A program made the translations under genes and the position numbers. A DNA stretch of 64,000 bases, from contig QUOL01000032.1 in NCBI GenBank assembly GCA_009761415.1, positions 1 to 64,000 of the forward strand. The letters are read 5' to 3'. Positions 22,650-34,724 of this stretch are shown here, in pieces. The notes under the pieces are model-generated. The model did not search any database and was not told where the DNA came from. It saw nothing but the letters and a program-made list of their open reading frames with translations. Position 1 is the first letter of the stretch. Each line of letters begins with the position of its first letter. Source of the DNA: Sarcomyxa edulis (taxonomy: Eukaryota; Basidiomycota; Agaricomycetes; Agaricales; Mycenaceae).

Positions 22650-25600
22650 TAAGGCTTCTTCTTTTTTATTTCGAGTGAATTGCGATAAATTTATTAGATC
22701 TAAGTAAATAGTTTAACATCTATTCTATTCTATTTTAAACAGACACACGGGTAAAAAAAAAAAGAAATCCGTTGTTGTTAGTTAATCAGTTTGTTGTTTG
22801 TTATATTATTTAAGGGGGGAACCCATTAATGATTCATTTATAGACATTCTTTTTGAGTTAAAACAGATCTTCGATTTTAAAAAGGGAGAGAATTAAATTA
22901 GATTAAGGTAAACATTGGATCATACTATTCTAGGGAAATAAACGTCCCGATCAATACCCAATAAATAAATATAATCTGATGAATTTATTTTAGTTTAGTT
23001 TTTTAAAGATATCTTTGTCTTTCATGTTCACTTATTTTTATTTTATTTTATTTTATTTTATTTTTATTTTTATTTATATTTATTATTTATTTATTATTCT
23101 TTATTAATTATTTAACTATTTAATTAATATTTATTATTTAGTTTATTAATTATTTAATTATTTATTTTATATTTATATTTATTATTTATTAATTATTCTT
23201 TATTAATTAGTTAATTATTTATTTATATATTTATTATTTATTATTTAATTTAATAATTATTTTATTTATTTATATATTTATATTTATATATTCTCCCTTA
23301 TCTGTGTAATACTCTCTAACTTGTATATTACTATTATTATAATTAATATTTTATTTTATTTTTATTTTGTTTGGTTTCTTATCTCACTTATGTAAGGGGT
23401 ATTATTTTATTTTGTATTTTTTTTTCCTTGGTTTCTTATCTCACTTATGTAAGGGGTACTATCTACAATGGAATATTAGATTATAGAAATTAAGTTACCA
23501 TATATTATATTAGTAGCTGCTCTATGCTCTATGGAACTAGTAACAGAACATACCAAGGAAAATAACATATAAGCATTAGATAAGGTCTATGCTAGATTAA
23601 ATAAAGAATATCAACAGTGTTGTAGTTGAGAGGTACAAACTAGTCTAAAGAGTCTATCGTGATAGTAATATATAATACTAAGGTAAAAAAAATTTAATAT
23701 CTTATAATATAGACAAAAAAAAGAGAAGTAAATATAGATAAATGTAACCAGATGATAAAGAATATAGTGGCATAGATGAAATGGTATATAAAGAGATACA
23801 TAGTTAACATATTTCGGTTCCGTGTATAGTTATATTTATTATTTATTAATTAGCTATTTGATGTGATAAATATAGGACATAGAGAGGAGTCTACTAAAAC
23901 ACTCAATTATAGTATATGACATAGAGGTAATATTATTATTTTTTTTTGTGTAAGGTATATTTCTATATTTGTATATTTGTATATTTGTATATTTCTATAT
24001 TTCTATATTTGTATATTTGTATATTTGTATATTTGTATATTTAAAAAGGTATTATTAGAGAGTAGCAAAGGAGTAAAATGGATAAACAGTGTATATATAG
24101 ATAAATAGGGTAATAGTTATAATAGAGTACGCTATAAATAAGTGACATAAATACAATAGTAAAGTTATAGTATAAAATAGGTAGGAGTATACTAAAATAG
24201 AGGGTTTTAGTAAAAAATAGGTATAAAGAACATAGCCTATTAGTGAATATTAGATATACGAAATATAAGTATTAAATAAACAATATATTATAAGTCAATT
24301 AGATAAACAAGATTATAAGGTTAATATGGTATTTAGTTTATTGGATACATTTTTTATTACTTTATACTATAAGTCAATTAGCTAAACAAGATTATAAGGT
24401 GAATATCTTATTTAGTTTATTGGATACATTATTTATTTCTTTACAAGGATTGACTGAATACTTATTAAAAATTAAATTAACTAATGGTCTATAAATGTAT
24501 ACCTACTGATAAGTGAACTAAAATTAGGTTAATAACTTAAATACAATCTGGCTAATGTGTATGAATGATATCAGCTTACTGGTATAACATTACTTATAGA
24601 TAAAGGATTTATCATTTTATTGCTTATATAGAAAAGAAAATAACTACTAATTAGATACTCATCAAGGACTTAGATTAATCTATTAAATTTCTATCTATGA
24701 ACTATAATTATAAAAGCTATATTACTATCACTATAACTACTAAGGACTACTTGATTAACGGAATACAACTACTAGTATTATTCATATTTTACAGCTTTAC
24801 ACATAATGAACAATTGTTTACATTTATTATTTATATCTAATATTGTATTACTAGCCCCCGCATATCAGGAATATACTATATTGGAGGGTTTTATACTTTT
24901 GTTTACACTGTGAGTAAAGGTTAAGTTATTGAAGGATACTAAGCTAGGGGTAAAAAAAATATGAAACTATTAACTATTACTGCTATAGGGAATATAATAT
25001 TATGTTGAGATACTGAATGTTATTTAAAAGATTATTAGAGACAATTAGATGGATAATTGATTATGGTTAACTCTTACTTATAAAAATATTTAGCTATAAT
25101 GGTTAATAGATTATGAGTATTGGTTTATGAGTAATTTATATAGATTGATTCTATTAATAGATTTGTTTATTCTATGATCTATTGATATAGTTAATAGTGT
25201 TATAAAGATTAAAACCTGTTATTTGTAAATATAATATGTAAGAAACCTGTTTATGGATGCTGATTAGTTATTGATAAACTGAATACTACTACTTATTAAT
25301 TTTTATTTTTAATACAAATAATGATAACTCAGGTTTGATAGAATATAAGGTTTATTACCTGATGAGTCCCAAATTTGTTACATTGATAACTAGTTATAAA
25401 ATTTATTATAAATTAGTGATTACTGTTACTTATAAGTTTAATAACCAATTATAAATATAGTTATATTAAAGTATCTAAGGTTGAACTTTTAATTACAAGC
25501 TAGGATTAATATTTGCTAATATAGCGAGTGAGATTATAGAGATTTGGATATGGATTGGTATTGATAAAAATACAAACCTCCCCCCTTCTTTTTTTTAATT

Positions 25601-27060
25601 AATATTAATTTTCTTATATTTATTTTTATTTCTTTTTAATTAATTTTATTTATTTTTATTTTTTTTTTCTTTTTAATTAATCTGCTTATTTTTATTTTTT
25701 TTTAATTAGTCTGCTTATATTATTTTCCTAATTTGTCTTTCTTTATCTCGGCCTTCCCCATATATTTCTTCCATAACATTGCCTCCGTATCAATGCCCTT
25801 GATTATATTTATATTTATATTTTTATTTATTCTTTTTTATTTTATTCTCTAGGTCTAAATTTTTTTTTAGTTTTGTTTATATAAGTAACGAATTGCAAAC
25901 CATCATAAATAGTTGTAAATCTAGTTTAGTCTCCACCAAATAGTAAACATATCTTAATCTTAAATTGTTTATCTATCTAATTTTATAAATAATAAATAGT
26001 TATTGTTTAACAAATAGCCAATATGTGATTATGTAACCAACTAGCATAGAATTAAATTATTTTTATTTTAACTAAAAACCATAAAGGTAATTAAAACTTG
26101 TTATAAATCACTAATAAGTTAGTCTAGGTTATAATTATAAGAGTTATTTTTTTATTTATATTATATTGCTTTAGGTTATATTAAATTAGTGATATGCTTT
26201 TATTACTTATAACTAATATCTTTACTAATATATTTACTAATTAACTATTACCTTAAAAAAAAAGAAAGAACAAAAAGAAAGAAAAGAAAGTAAAAAGAAA
26301 ACAGAAACAAAAAAAAAAAAATTAAACAGAAAAAGAAAAAGAAAAAGAAAAAGAAAAGAAAAAACTTTAACCCTATAGCGGCGTTTTTTTACCACTTTTT
26401 TTTAAGCCTTCTTATTTCACTGATTTGTTTTACCCTGTTAAATAGGCTTTAAATTATTCGGTTCCCAATATAGTTAAATCTGTGTTATTTTTTTTATTAG
26501 TCTCCTTAATATTTCCCCCTCTATTACAGTGCTAATATTTAACTCTTTATTTTGTGAATCACCTATATTAATTAATTTTTTTTTTATTTTTATATTTGGT
26601 TGTATTAATGTAATACTGTCTTAGGTGAAGAGGTCTAGAACTAGAAGTATAATTTATTTTTATTTTTATTTCTATTTTTCTTATTAGTATTACTATAATT
26701 ATTATAATTATTATGGTTATTATTATTAATAGTTGCATTAAGTAGTTGATCAAAATTTATATTAAACATATTCCCCTTATTTTTTCTCATTATTTTCCCC
26801 CTTATTAAAAGTTCCAAAATATCTAATTCCAAGTACGCTATTCCCTATACTATAATAAATATTAGCCTTTTTCTTATCCTACGCATCAACTAAAGAGCAC
26901 TCTGTATTAAGTAAAATGAAGATCAACAACAACAACAACAAAAACTACTACAAGAAAAAGTAAAAAAAAAATAGAGCCATATGTTGGGAAACGCACCGGT
27001 CAGTACAAAAAAGAAAAATGTTATATCATTTAAAAGAGGAAATAAGTTTATTGAAGTTTT
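22650..27060. other. Gene-poor AT-rich filler with microsatellites
   Basis: No conserved gene is seen. Contents: TTTTA/TTTAT simple repeats (23030-23300), a tandem pair around CACTTATGTAAGGGGTA (23375-23465), a TATATTTG tract (23945-24045), an 80 bp tandem duplication around AAGTCAATTAG (24287-24440), and GAAAAA repeats (26330-26365). Confidence 0.6.
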
Positions 27061-27061
27061 A

Positions 27062-27146
27062 GGGTGTTTGGTCGAGTCTGGTTTATGGCACTCGTCTTGA
27101 AAACGAGCACTTTTTTAAGTCGTTGGTTCAAATCCAACAGCACCCG
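27062..27146 (+). tRNA. trnS: tRNA-Ser (TGA)
   Basis: Acceptor GGGTGTT pairs with AGCACCC. Anticodon stem CTCGT/ACGAG holds the loop CTTGAAA, giving TGA. A long variable arm (GCACTTTTTTAAGT region) fits serine. Confidence 0.85.
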
Positions 27147-28175
27147 TTAGTTCTAAAGCATCATGTTATCCACAGAATTCATAGGGTATAATTTTCTGAG
27201 GTTTTCCTACGTTTTTCCTTCTTTTTCTTTTTATAATTAAAAAAAATTAGGCTAATAGGAAGAAAAAAACAACAAAAAGAAAAGCTCTGTTTTTCTTACC
27301 TTTAATCATCCCTTTATTCTTATTTTAAACCAGGTATATCGTCAAAAATGAATATAACCAGGAACTTGGTCACTTTGTTTCACTGCGTTCACTTCAGTTT
27401 CTTGTATATTATTTTATTACTCATCCCTAGACCTCAGTCTTGATGTTTAAAACATGAGACTAAAAAAATTGAATACTTTTTTTTTTAATTATTTTTCTGT
27501 TTTTGTTTTTTTGTGTAAATCCAATTCTAGGGTTTTATATCTTAAATTATCAGCACCGCTAAAGGACAATTTAAAGTGAGTTCTTTTTATTTATTTTATT
27601 AAAAAAAATATCATTTACAAATGGGAAAGCTTTTCATTTTCCTCCCCAATTAAATTACTATATTCTTCTCCTATTGTTTTTGTTAAATAAATAAAAAAAA
27701 TAAATAAATAATTAGCTAAAATAACTATAGCTAAGCACCCACTAGGGTTATTATTTTCTCAATCATTTACCTTTTTTAATAACCAACTTTTTTCTTTCCA
27801 TTCTTTTTGTACCTTTTTTTTCTTTTCTTTCCATTCTTTTTTTATGTTAGGATCCGCGTTTATTATTAAATAGTTTAATTTATATGTATTCGCGCCTTTT
27901 TTAATATTGAAACAAATTATTGGTATTAGATACTTTAGATTAGCTCTTAGATACTGCTACTACTACTACAACAACTATAAAAAGGGTTTTATCTTTTTTT
28001 TTAAGGCTTGATTCAGGACTGATGAATATATCAGGAGAAGGCGGCACGGATAAAAAGCAAAAAGAGAGTGTAAAAATCAGAGTGCAGATTTTTTGTATAA
28101 AAATTAAAATAAAAAAATTTTTTTAAGCTTGTTAGTAAAAGAGTAGATTGTGTTAGATAAAAAGAAATTAAAAAA
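27147..28175. other. Intergenic, one family A element
   Basis: No gene recognised. It contains a family A element at 27431-27460 and poly-T/poly-A stretches. Confidence 0.5.
27431..27460 (-). repeat. Family A element
   Basis: ACCTCAGTCTTGATGTTTAA then AACATGAGAC, with one base different from the consensus. Confidence 0.8.
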
Positions 28176-28248
28176 GGGTAGAAGACTAACTGGTTCGTCG
28201 CTCACTTTGGGAGTGAGACATACAGCGTGTTCGAGTCGCGCCTACCCT
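28176..28248 (+). tRNA. trnP: tRNA-Pro (TGG)
   Basis: GGGTAG pairs with CTACCC in the acceptor, with the seventh pair mismatched. Anticodon stem CTCAC/GTGAG holds TTTGGGA, giving TGG. The T loop is TTCGAGT. Confidence 0.8.
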
Positions 28249-28319
28249 AATTTCAAAGAGTGTAAAGAATAAGTTATAAAATTAGCGAGCTAACCTTAGA
28301 AAAATTTTTAAACATTAAA

Positions 28320-28466
28320 ATGACAAACTTATTTTTTGCAAACGCCCCACTAGACCAATTTCAAGTTAATAAAAAGACGCGGCCTCTACAAAAGGTGGTC
28401 ATTAACCTATCTTTTTCTATTCTTATTAAGTTGTTTTTTTTTAACCCCTTACTTGAAATTAAGTAA
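28320..28466 (+). pseudogene. atp6 N-terminal scrap
   Basis: A 48-codon frame opens MTNLFFANAPLDQFQVN. The APLDQFQV stretch is the hallmark near the start of fungal ATP synthase subunit 6. After about 17 residues the similarity stops and the frame runs on as unrelated sequence to a TAA. It lies shortly after tRNA-Pro. I read it as a partial duplicate of atp6 fused to other DNA. The full gene is not in this window. Confidence 0.5.
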
Positions 28467-28469
28467 TGC

Positions 28470-29670
28470 TAGAATAAAAATATAAAATAAAAATAAATAA
28501 CCTTGTACAAGATATAATTATTTATCTTTGATCAACTATACTTATCTAAATATACTATTTTATATACTGTAACCCCTTTGTAAATAGAAAATGTTAACTT
28601 TATATCAATAAAATACTAATACAATAACACAAAATCTTATACTATTATACTATAATTAATATAGGCTAAAAATATCTTTATCATTAAATATATACCTATC
28701 AAGTATTAGTGGTACTTATATATTTTATATTTGTATATTATAATTTTTTTCTTCTAGGTTATATCTATCCTTCAATTATATATTATACTTTAACATAATT
28801 ACTTATTAATACTGTTTTCTCCTTGATGATAATATATCTAGTATGTTAAGTTACATCTTCTAGATTTAAAGAATGTGTAAATGAGATATAGACAATATGT
28901 ATATATATTACTCCAACTTTAAAACCATATACTATTGTAACAATAACCCTGTAGATAGTTTCTATACATATATTTCATTATATAAAATTACTTTGTTATT
29001 CTGCATACATCTATACTTAATTTATGTGTTAGCATATAGCGTATTATGTATTTTTTTTTCCTTCTGTATATTATATGTTATCCAGGTACATTGGGTTAAT
29101 CTAAAAATTATTTCCTGTGTATCTACAATCACTAATTTATCTAGATATACTGTAAAAATGTACCAAGGCACCCTGCAAAAGTTGTTATATTAACTTTGGC
29201 ATATTTTATAACCTATTTTATATAATTTTATGCTGGTACAATCTAACTGTATAAGCGTATGACTAAATATTAGAATTTAGTAGCGTATGAAAAGTTATTA
29301 TTATAGTATATACTTATACAAATAAAAGTATTAGTTTATTATACCTAAACAAAAATAAATCTGTATTATATATGATCTCACGATGTATTAAACTATGTGG
29401 GTTATTTAAATACCACCTAAATGTAATAATTTTTTTTACTTAGTTATTCTATTTGTTGTATAAGTTTTACATGTTAATTAATATACCTTATTCTAAACTA
29501 TGTAGACTAAAATATATATTTACTATTAAAAAATTAATCTCTCTTTATAAGGGGGAATATAACACTCCTCACACTTTACAAATTAACACAACATCTATGA
29601 TGAAAAATATTTAACTAATTTTAAGATCAGTATTTTTACACACACTCAATACTAATACTATCAATAGAGG
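28470..29670. other. AT-rich intergenic
   Basis: No conserved gene. The 98-residue ORF at 28897-29193 is Tyr/Ile/Leu-rich and looks like translated AT-rich filler. Confidence 0.5.
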
Positions 29671-29674
29671 AGGA

Positions 29675-30358
29675 ATGTCTATATTTAACACACAAACAAG
29701 ACTATACAACAAACACAATATTAATAACATAAACTACAACAATAGTAGTATAGACAACAACAATAACATAGACAATAACAATATTAGTAGAGAAAACAAC
29801 AATAGTAGTAGAGAAAACAACAACAACAACATAGATAATAGAAATAATATAGACAATAACAACTACAACAACAATATTAGTATAGACAACAGAGACAATT
29901 ACAACAACTACAACTACAATAATAGTAATATAGACAACAACAACAATAGTAGTAGAGACAATAACAACAAATACAATAATATTAGTATAGACAACAACAA
30001 TATTAGTAGAGACAACAACAACAGTAATATAGACAACAACAACAGTAGTATAGATAACAACAACTACAACAACAACATAAATAATATAATAACAGATAAA
30101 CAAGAAATAAACATAATTAATAAAATGTCTATATTTAGAGAATTTAAAAATGATATAATAGTTAATATTATTAATAAATATAATCTAGATAATAAGAGTA
30201 TTAATCAAATGGAAGATAATATATTAAGGTTTGTAACTATATTAGAAACTATTAAAGATGAATTAGATGTCAAAGAACTTTTTAACTTAAAACCAGAAAT
30301 ATATAAGAATATAGCTAAATTCGGAATTGATATTAGAAGTAGTAAAAAAAATTGTTAG
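29675..30358 (+). CDS. Asn-rich ORF of unknown function, probably frameshifted
   Basis: The product has 227 residues. Residues about 12-140 are a low-complexity tract of Asn with Ser, Ile, Asp, Arg and Tyr from AAC/AAT-rich codons. The rest is a more ordinary helical segment (MSIFREFKNDIIVNIINKYN and onward). MSIF occurs at both residue 1 and the start of that segment, suggesting expansion between two copies of the start region. The frame stops after a run of eight A bases at 30344-30351; removing one A would continue it into the next entry. Mitochondrial rps3/VAR1 proteins can be Asn-rich, but I see no S3 domain. GAGGAGG (29667-29673) just precedes the ATG. Confidence 0.45.
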   Translation: MSIFNTQTRLYNKHNINNINYNNSSIDNNNNIDNNNISRENNNSSRENNNNNIDNRNNIDNNNYNNNISIDNRDNYNNYNYNNSNIDNNNNSSRDNNNKYNNISIDNNNISRDNNNSNIDNNNSSIDNNNYNNNINNIITDKQEINIINKMSIFREFKNDIIVNIINKYNLDNKSINQMEDNILRFVTILETIKDELDVKELFNLKPEIYKNIAKFGIDIRSSKKNC

Positions 30359-30629
30359 AGAATATATTAATAGTATCGATAAGGGAGATATATTAAAAAA
30401 TAATGATATTATTAGTAATAAAATCAAGGAATTCATAAATAAAATTAATCTAATTACAAACACTAAAGAGGTAGAAATTAAACAAAAGGTTATTAATAAA
30501 TTAGAACGATATTTAATATTAAGTCATAGAATTAAAGAATTAGATAAAGAGAGAATTAATATGGAAGATAATATTATTAAGCAATTATGGGAAGAGACTA
30601 AATATACAACTACTACTAAAGGACGGTAA
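30327..30629 (+). CDS. Continuation of the Asn-rich ORF in the next frame
   Basis: This 100-residue Lys/Ile/Glu-rich helical stretch (VREYINSIDKGDILKNN, ERYLILSHRIKELDKERI) overlaps the end of the preceding ORF and would join it after a one-base deletion in the A8 run. Together they would give about 320 residues with a low-complexity N-terminal half and a coiled C-terminal half. Function is unknown. It may be one gene with a sequencing slip, a programmed slip, or a young pseudogene. Confidence 0.4.
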   Translation: MILEVVKKIVREYINSIDKGDILKNNDIISNKIKEFINKINLITNTKEVEIKQKVINKLERYLILSHRIKELDKERINMEDNIIKQLWEETKYTTTTKGR

Positions 30630-30849
30630 ATAAAGTTAAAAATATCAGTAAATCGCAATATCGAGGGTATTTTAGTGTAATAATATTAAGTAATTTAGAA
30701 ATATTAAAAATTAAAATTATCGAATTAGTAACTAAAGATAATAAATTTTATGATATTATTGATAATATTCTTTTCAATAAAATTACCTCATTTTATTCAT
30801 TGCTTCTATTAGTCCTAGTATATATTTTCAAGATATTTTAAACATTCGA

Positions 30850-31340
30850 TTTTAAGAGATCAATTATGGTTAGGAATATTATCATAATCTTCTTCTGATA
30901 TACCTATACCTGTTAGTCTATTGTTAGATATATCAGGTTTATTACCTACAGAATTAAAGCTTTGATCTTTAACAAATAAATGAGGGGATTTACCTTTAGT
31001 AATTTCACATTCAAACGAGAATAGCATTTCTTTCAAAGAAGTATTTACTAGATTAATACTATCAAGTAAAATAACTTTTTTATTTTTAATTATATTACTT
31101 TTTTTGTAAGGGGAGGTTGAAGTACTTTAACTTTAGTTATTCCATTATCTCTTTAAACTGGAGTTACAACATAACCTATTGCAGCTAATTTTTAATAATT
31201 AATACTGAATCAGATCTCCCTAAGTTATGAGCATATAATATACCAGAGATAAAGTTATGAGCATATAATATACCAGAGATACCTTTAAGATTAAATGATT
31301 CCTCAAACATTCATTTAACTACTTCATGTGCCTTAACCTG
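30850..31340 (-). pseudogene. dpo: DNA polymerase exonuclease-domain fragment
   Basis: Reading downwards from 31320: MFEESFNLKGISGILYAHNL, then GRSDSVLIIKK (exonuclease II region, with Ser in place of the usual Phe before Asp), then LLDSINLVNTSLKEMLFSFE and ITKGKSPHLFV. These match the 19.4-19.7 kb segment of the near-complete polymerase. A 30 bp tandem duplication around ATAAAGTTATGAGCATA (about 31222-31281), stops and frameshifts break it. Nothing of the palm domain is present. Confidence 0.65.
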
Positions 31341-31349
31341 TTAAAAAAA

Positions 31350-31800
31350 AAATATGCTACTCCCTTCTTTTTTTTTTATAAGATGTTAAACGTGTACATG
31401 ATTTACATACCTAATTATTAAATAGATTTTACGAACTAAACACTCAAAATTTAACACTTACAGGATTACATAATCAAATTAAGAAGAAGTCTCACCAACA
31501 AACGTAAATAACTAAGAGGTTAATAAAGAAAAAAAGAAAAAAATCAGCGTAATATTTAGGATTAAAAAGAAATAAAAAAAGTTCTTTAAAATTAAAAAAA
31601 AATTTGAATTGTTAAAAGAATAGCCAAGTAAATTAAATTGGTTATTCTATGCAACTATTGATAAGCGTATTTACGTTTATTTTTGATCTTCTGTAATATT
31701 TATTTATTTCTTTATTTTACCTATTACATTTAAAGAAAAGAAAATCATTTAAACTTTAGTGTCATAAAAAAAATAAGAGAAGAAAAAAAATTTGTTAAAA
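31350..31800. other. Intergenic upstream of cox3
   Basis: No gene recognised. It is AT-rich with a short inverted repeat around AGCCAAGTAAATTAAATTGG (31622) before cox3. Confidence 0.5.
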
Positions 31801-31801
31801 A

Positions 31802-32623
31802 ATGAAAAATATAAATTTAAATAGAAGTCAATTTCAATTATTCCCTTACCATCTTGTAGACCCCTCACCATGACCTATTTTAGTAAGTTTTTCCTTGTTT
31901 AACTTGGCCATCGGTGCAGCAATGTACATGCATGGATTTCAATATGGAGGATATTTACTAACTCTAGGCTTCGCTCTAACCCTATTCGGTATGATATTAT
32001 GGTTTAGAGATATTATTACTGAAGCAACTTTTTTAGGTAGTCATACTAAAGAGGTAAAAAATGGGCTCGTAATTGGTGTGGTACTTTTTATTATAAGTGA
32101 AGGTTTTGCCTTCTTATCTGTATTCTGAGCATTTTTCCATTCAAGTTTATCACCAGCAATCGAAATTGGAACATGACCACCCGTAGGAATTACACCCTTA
32201 GATGCTTTCGCAATTCCGCTGCTTAATACATTTCTACTATTATCTTCTGGTGCTTTTATTACATACGGTCACCACGCTTTAATAGCAGGAAATAGAAAAG
32301 GAGCAATTAACGGAACATTACTTACAGTTATTTTTGCCATAATTTTTACAGCTTTACAATATTACGAATATTCTGATGCAGCATTTACAATGGCAGACGG
32401 TATTTATGGTACTGTATTTTATGCATCAACAGGACTTCATGGAATTCACGTTATAATCGGTACAGCATTCATCCTAACGGGACTTATTAGATTAATAAAC
32501 TACCATTTTACTAAAGCACACCACCAAGGATTGGAATCTGCTATACTTTATTGACACTTTGTTGACGTCGTATGACTATTTTTATTCGGTGCTGTTTATT
32601 TTTGAGGTGGAAGTAACGCTTAA
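31802..32623 (+). CDS. cox3: Cytochrome c oxidase subunit 3
   Basis: The product has 273 residues, a normal fungal length, starting MKNINLNRSQFQLFPYHLVD and ending FGAVYFWGGSNA before TAA. It is a core subunit of complex IV in the inner membrane, with seven hydrophobic helices. Conserved signatures include the PYHLVDPSPWP start, WFRDIITEATFLGSHT, ISEGFAFLSVFWAFFHSSL, YYEYSDAAF and the histidine-rich STGLHGIHVIIG. Conserved Trp positions in WPPVG, FWAFF, YWHFV, VWLF and YFWGG use TGA, which establishes the mold mitochondrial code. There is no intron. It is followed by atp8 after 496 bp. Confidence 0.98.
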
Positions 32624-33119
32624 AAAAAAATTTTTTTTTATGGGACTATCAATTTAATATTCATCCTTCGGCCCAAGCCTCTTTTTTTTATACCTTTTTT
32701 TTTTAATAAAGGCGCAAGGGAACCTCAAAAAAATATATATTTAAAAAAAATAAACAAGCTTGAAAAATTTAGACCTTAAAAAAAAATGACCCAACCAACT
32801 ACCAAAAAAAAGTAACAACAAGGTAGCGCGTAACGCGTAAATCGTAGTAGACAACAATGCTTTTTTTTTTTTTCCCGCAAGGTACCAAATCTAAACAACA
32901 AAAACTACTACCTTTTGCAAATTAAAAAAAAATTCTTAATTTTAATATTATTAAGAGACCCTTAATATCTCATTTACGTTAATGTTTTTTACCTTGTACC
33001 TCTTCTTGTTTTTTTTTCGGAGGTAAAGGATAAATTATTTAAAATATTAATTGCCTAATTAAGCAGAGATAGTTCTTAAAATAAATAAGAGCCTTAAAAC
33101 AAAAAATAACACAAATAAT
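32624..33119. other. cox3-atp8 spacer
   Basis: It begins with an A/T palindrome directly after the cox3 stop (AAAAAAAAATTTTTTTTT), a possible 3' processing hairpin. GCGCGTAACGCG near 32824 is a short GC palindrome. No gene is seen. Confidence 0.5.
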
Positions 33120-33269
33120 ATGCCTCAATTAATTCCATTTTTTTTTAGTAATCAACTAGCTTCTTTACTTCTTACATTATTGGCCTTAATTTATATTATA
33201 TCTAAATATATCTTACCCTTATTAACCTATCAACAAGTAATTAGATTATACATAACTAAATTAAGTTAA
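33120..33269 (+). CDS. atp8: ATP synthase subunit 8
   Basis: A 49-residue protein opening MPQLIPFFFSNQL, then one hydrophobic helix (LLLTLLALIYIISKYILPLL) and a short basic tail ending ITKLS. This is the standard plan of fungal ATP8 in the Fo stator. The MPQL start and YILP stretch are diagnostic. The following cluster of five tRNAs is on the same strand. Confidence 0.92.
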   Translation: MPQLIPFFFSNQLASLLLTLLALIYIISKYILPLLTYQQVIRLYITKLS

Positions 33270-33796
33270 TTTTATAGCTATATTATAATTTAGCCTTCTA
33301 AAAAAATTAAAACCTTGGGTTCCGCTGTAACATTTTTTTGTTACCTTGGCACCAGCAATCTCTTCAGAGCTAGCAGCAGGGGTAGACAGCAAAAAAAAAA
33401 AATTCTTTTTAATAAATTGCAACTAAATAAATCCCCTTGCTTACTTTGTTCGGTAACCCAAACTTAGTTAGCATTCATTTAAAGCGAAACGCAACCGTAA
33501 TTGAATACCAAGGTAATACGATGGTGAAATTATTTTTTAAGAATTTGGTTAACAGTTTTTAACAATTTTAATAAGTTTGCCTTTTTTTCCTTCCCCTCCC
33601 GCACACGTTAGTAAAAAATAATACACAATTTTCTACCCCCCTGACCCGGACTGATTATTTAGGTTTCGTGTTCACGAAAACATGATGCAAGAAAAGCTTT
33701 AATTTAAATTAAGTGAGTGAAGTAAAGTTATAAAAGAGAATTAATTTTTAGTAAACAAAATTTGACGATTACTTATAAAATCAAATCATTTATTTA
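33270..33796. other. Intergenic
   Basis: No gene recognised. GC content is somewhat higher than in the filler regions, but no tRNA fold or conserved frame is visible. Confidence 0.5.
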
Positions 33797-33867
33797 TGCG
33801 CAATAGTGTAAAGGCAGCACAGCAGCCTCATGATCTGCTAGTTTCGGTTCAATTCCCAATTGCGCTA
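33797..33867 (+). tRNA. trnM: tRNA-Met (CAT)
   Basis: Anticodon loop CTCATGA gives CAT. The acceptor arms GCGCAA/TTGCGC pair, with a T-T mismatch at the first position, a feature compatible with an initiator tRNA. T arm TTCGG/CCCAA has one mismatch. Confidence 0.8.
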
Positions 33868-33933
33868 TATTACAATAACAACGAGTTAACCTTAGAAAAG
33901 GGAGTAATTAAAAAGAAGCAGTTTTTAAAAAGA

Positions 33934-34017
33934 GCGAACATGTTGAAATTGGTAAACAGTCTCCTCTTAAGCAGGAGTGGGAGTAGTCCCTTAAGAGTTC
34001 AAGTCTCTTTGTTCGTA
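33934..34017 (+). tRNA. trnL: tRNA-Leu (TAA)
   Basis: Acceptor GCGAACA pairs with TGTTCGT. Stem CTCCT/AGGAG holds CTTAAGC, giving TAA. The variable arm TGGGAGTAGTCCC is long, as expected for leucine. Confidence 0.88.
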
Positions 34018-34537
34018 TTCCTTTTTCAAATATAGTATTCAAAAAATAACTCTAGTGTGGCGGTATTAAATTACAGGTGTATACTTTCCTTTTTAAAGCA
34101 CCGCGTAGCTAAAAGGTAAAAAAAACCAGACAAAAAGCAACGTATTTATTTATTTATTAATGTATAGTGCGAGCTACAATCTATCTAGGTACGCTGATCT
34201 CTAATTTATCTTTAGCTGACTCCCTTTTCTGGCTACCTTGCTACTATGATACATCTTAATTTATAAGTTAGCCAATAATGAACAAAAGTAATCACTCAAA
34301 AGTAACTAGGTAACTAGGTAAATAAAACTCCTTTGGTGTTATAGACTAAAAAAATGTTTAAACTAAAAACAAACAAAGCTTATCCTAAGAAGGTAAAACT
34401 TAAAGAAAGAGAAGGAAAAACAGCAAACTTGAAGGAAAAACAGCAAACTTGAAGGTTCTTGTTCTTCGTACCCGAAGGGGAAGGCTTGTTGGTGTCGACC
34501 AATTAAAATTAAAATTAAAATTAAAATTAAAATTAAA
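34018..34537. other. Spacer between tRNA-Leu and tRNA-Ala
   Basis: No gene. It contains a direct repeat of GAAGGAAAAACAGCAAACTT (near 34411 and 34432) and an AAAATT microsatellite (34501-34535) abutting tRNA-Ala. Confidence 0.5.
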
Positions 34538-34608
34538 GGGGGAATCTGATAATGGTAATCAGTTGTATTTGCACTACAGATATGATAGTTCGAATCTATC
34601 TTTCTCCA
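34538..34608 (+). tRNA. trnA: tRNA-Ala (TGC)
   Basis: GGGGGAA pairs with TTTCTCC using two G-T pairs. The loop TTTGCAC gives TGC. T loop TTCGAAT. Confidence 0.82.
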
Positions 34609-34724
34609 TATGCTTTATATTTAGAATTTTTATTTTTATTTTTTAAGGCTTATTTTTTAACTAACGTATCGCAGCTTTACAAATTTAGAGAATAAGATTT
34701 TAAAGGCAAGAGAAATTTTTTTTT

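Noticed and set aside
22650..26900. Possible CRISPR-like or array structure from regular repeats
   Set aside because: Repeats are simple-sequence or tandem doublets without unique spacers, and this is mitochondrial DNA.
29702..30103. 133-residue Val/Tyr-rich ORF on the minus strand
   Set aside because: It is the antisense shadow of the AAC/AAT-rich repeat in the plus-strand Asn-rich ORF; composition alone keeps it open.
29675..30629. Asn-rich ORF as rps3
   Set aside because: Composition is similar to fungal rps3/VAR1, but no ribosomal protein S3 domain residues are recognisable in the C-terminal part.
33300..33700. Possible small-subunit rRNA or extra tRNA in the atp8-trnM spacer
   Set aside because: GC content is higher but none of the conserved rRNA segments or a cloverleaf could be matched.
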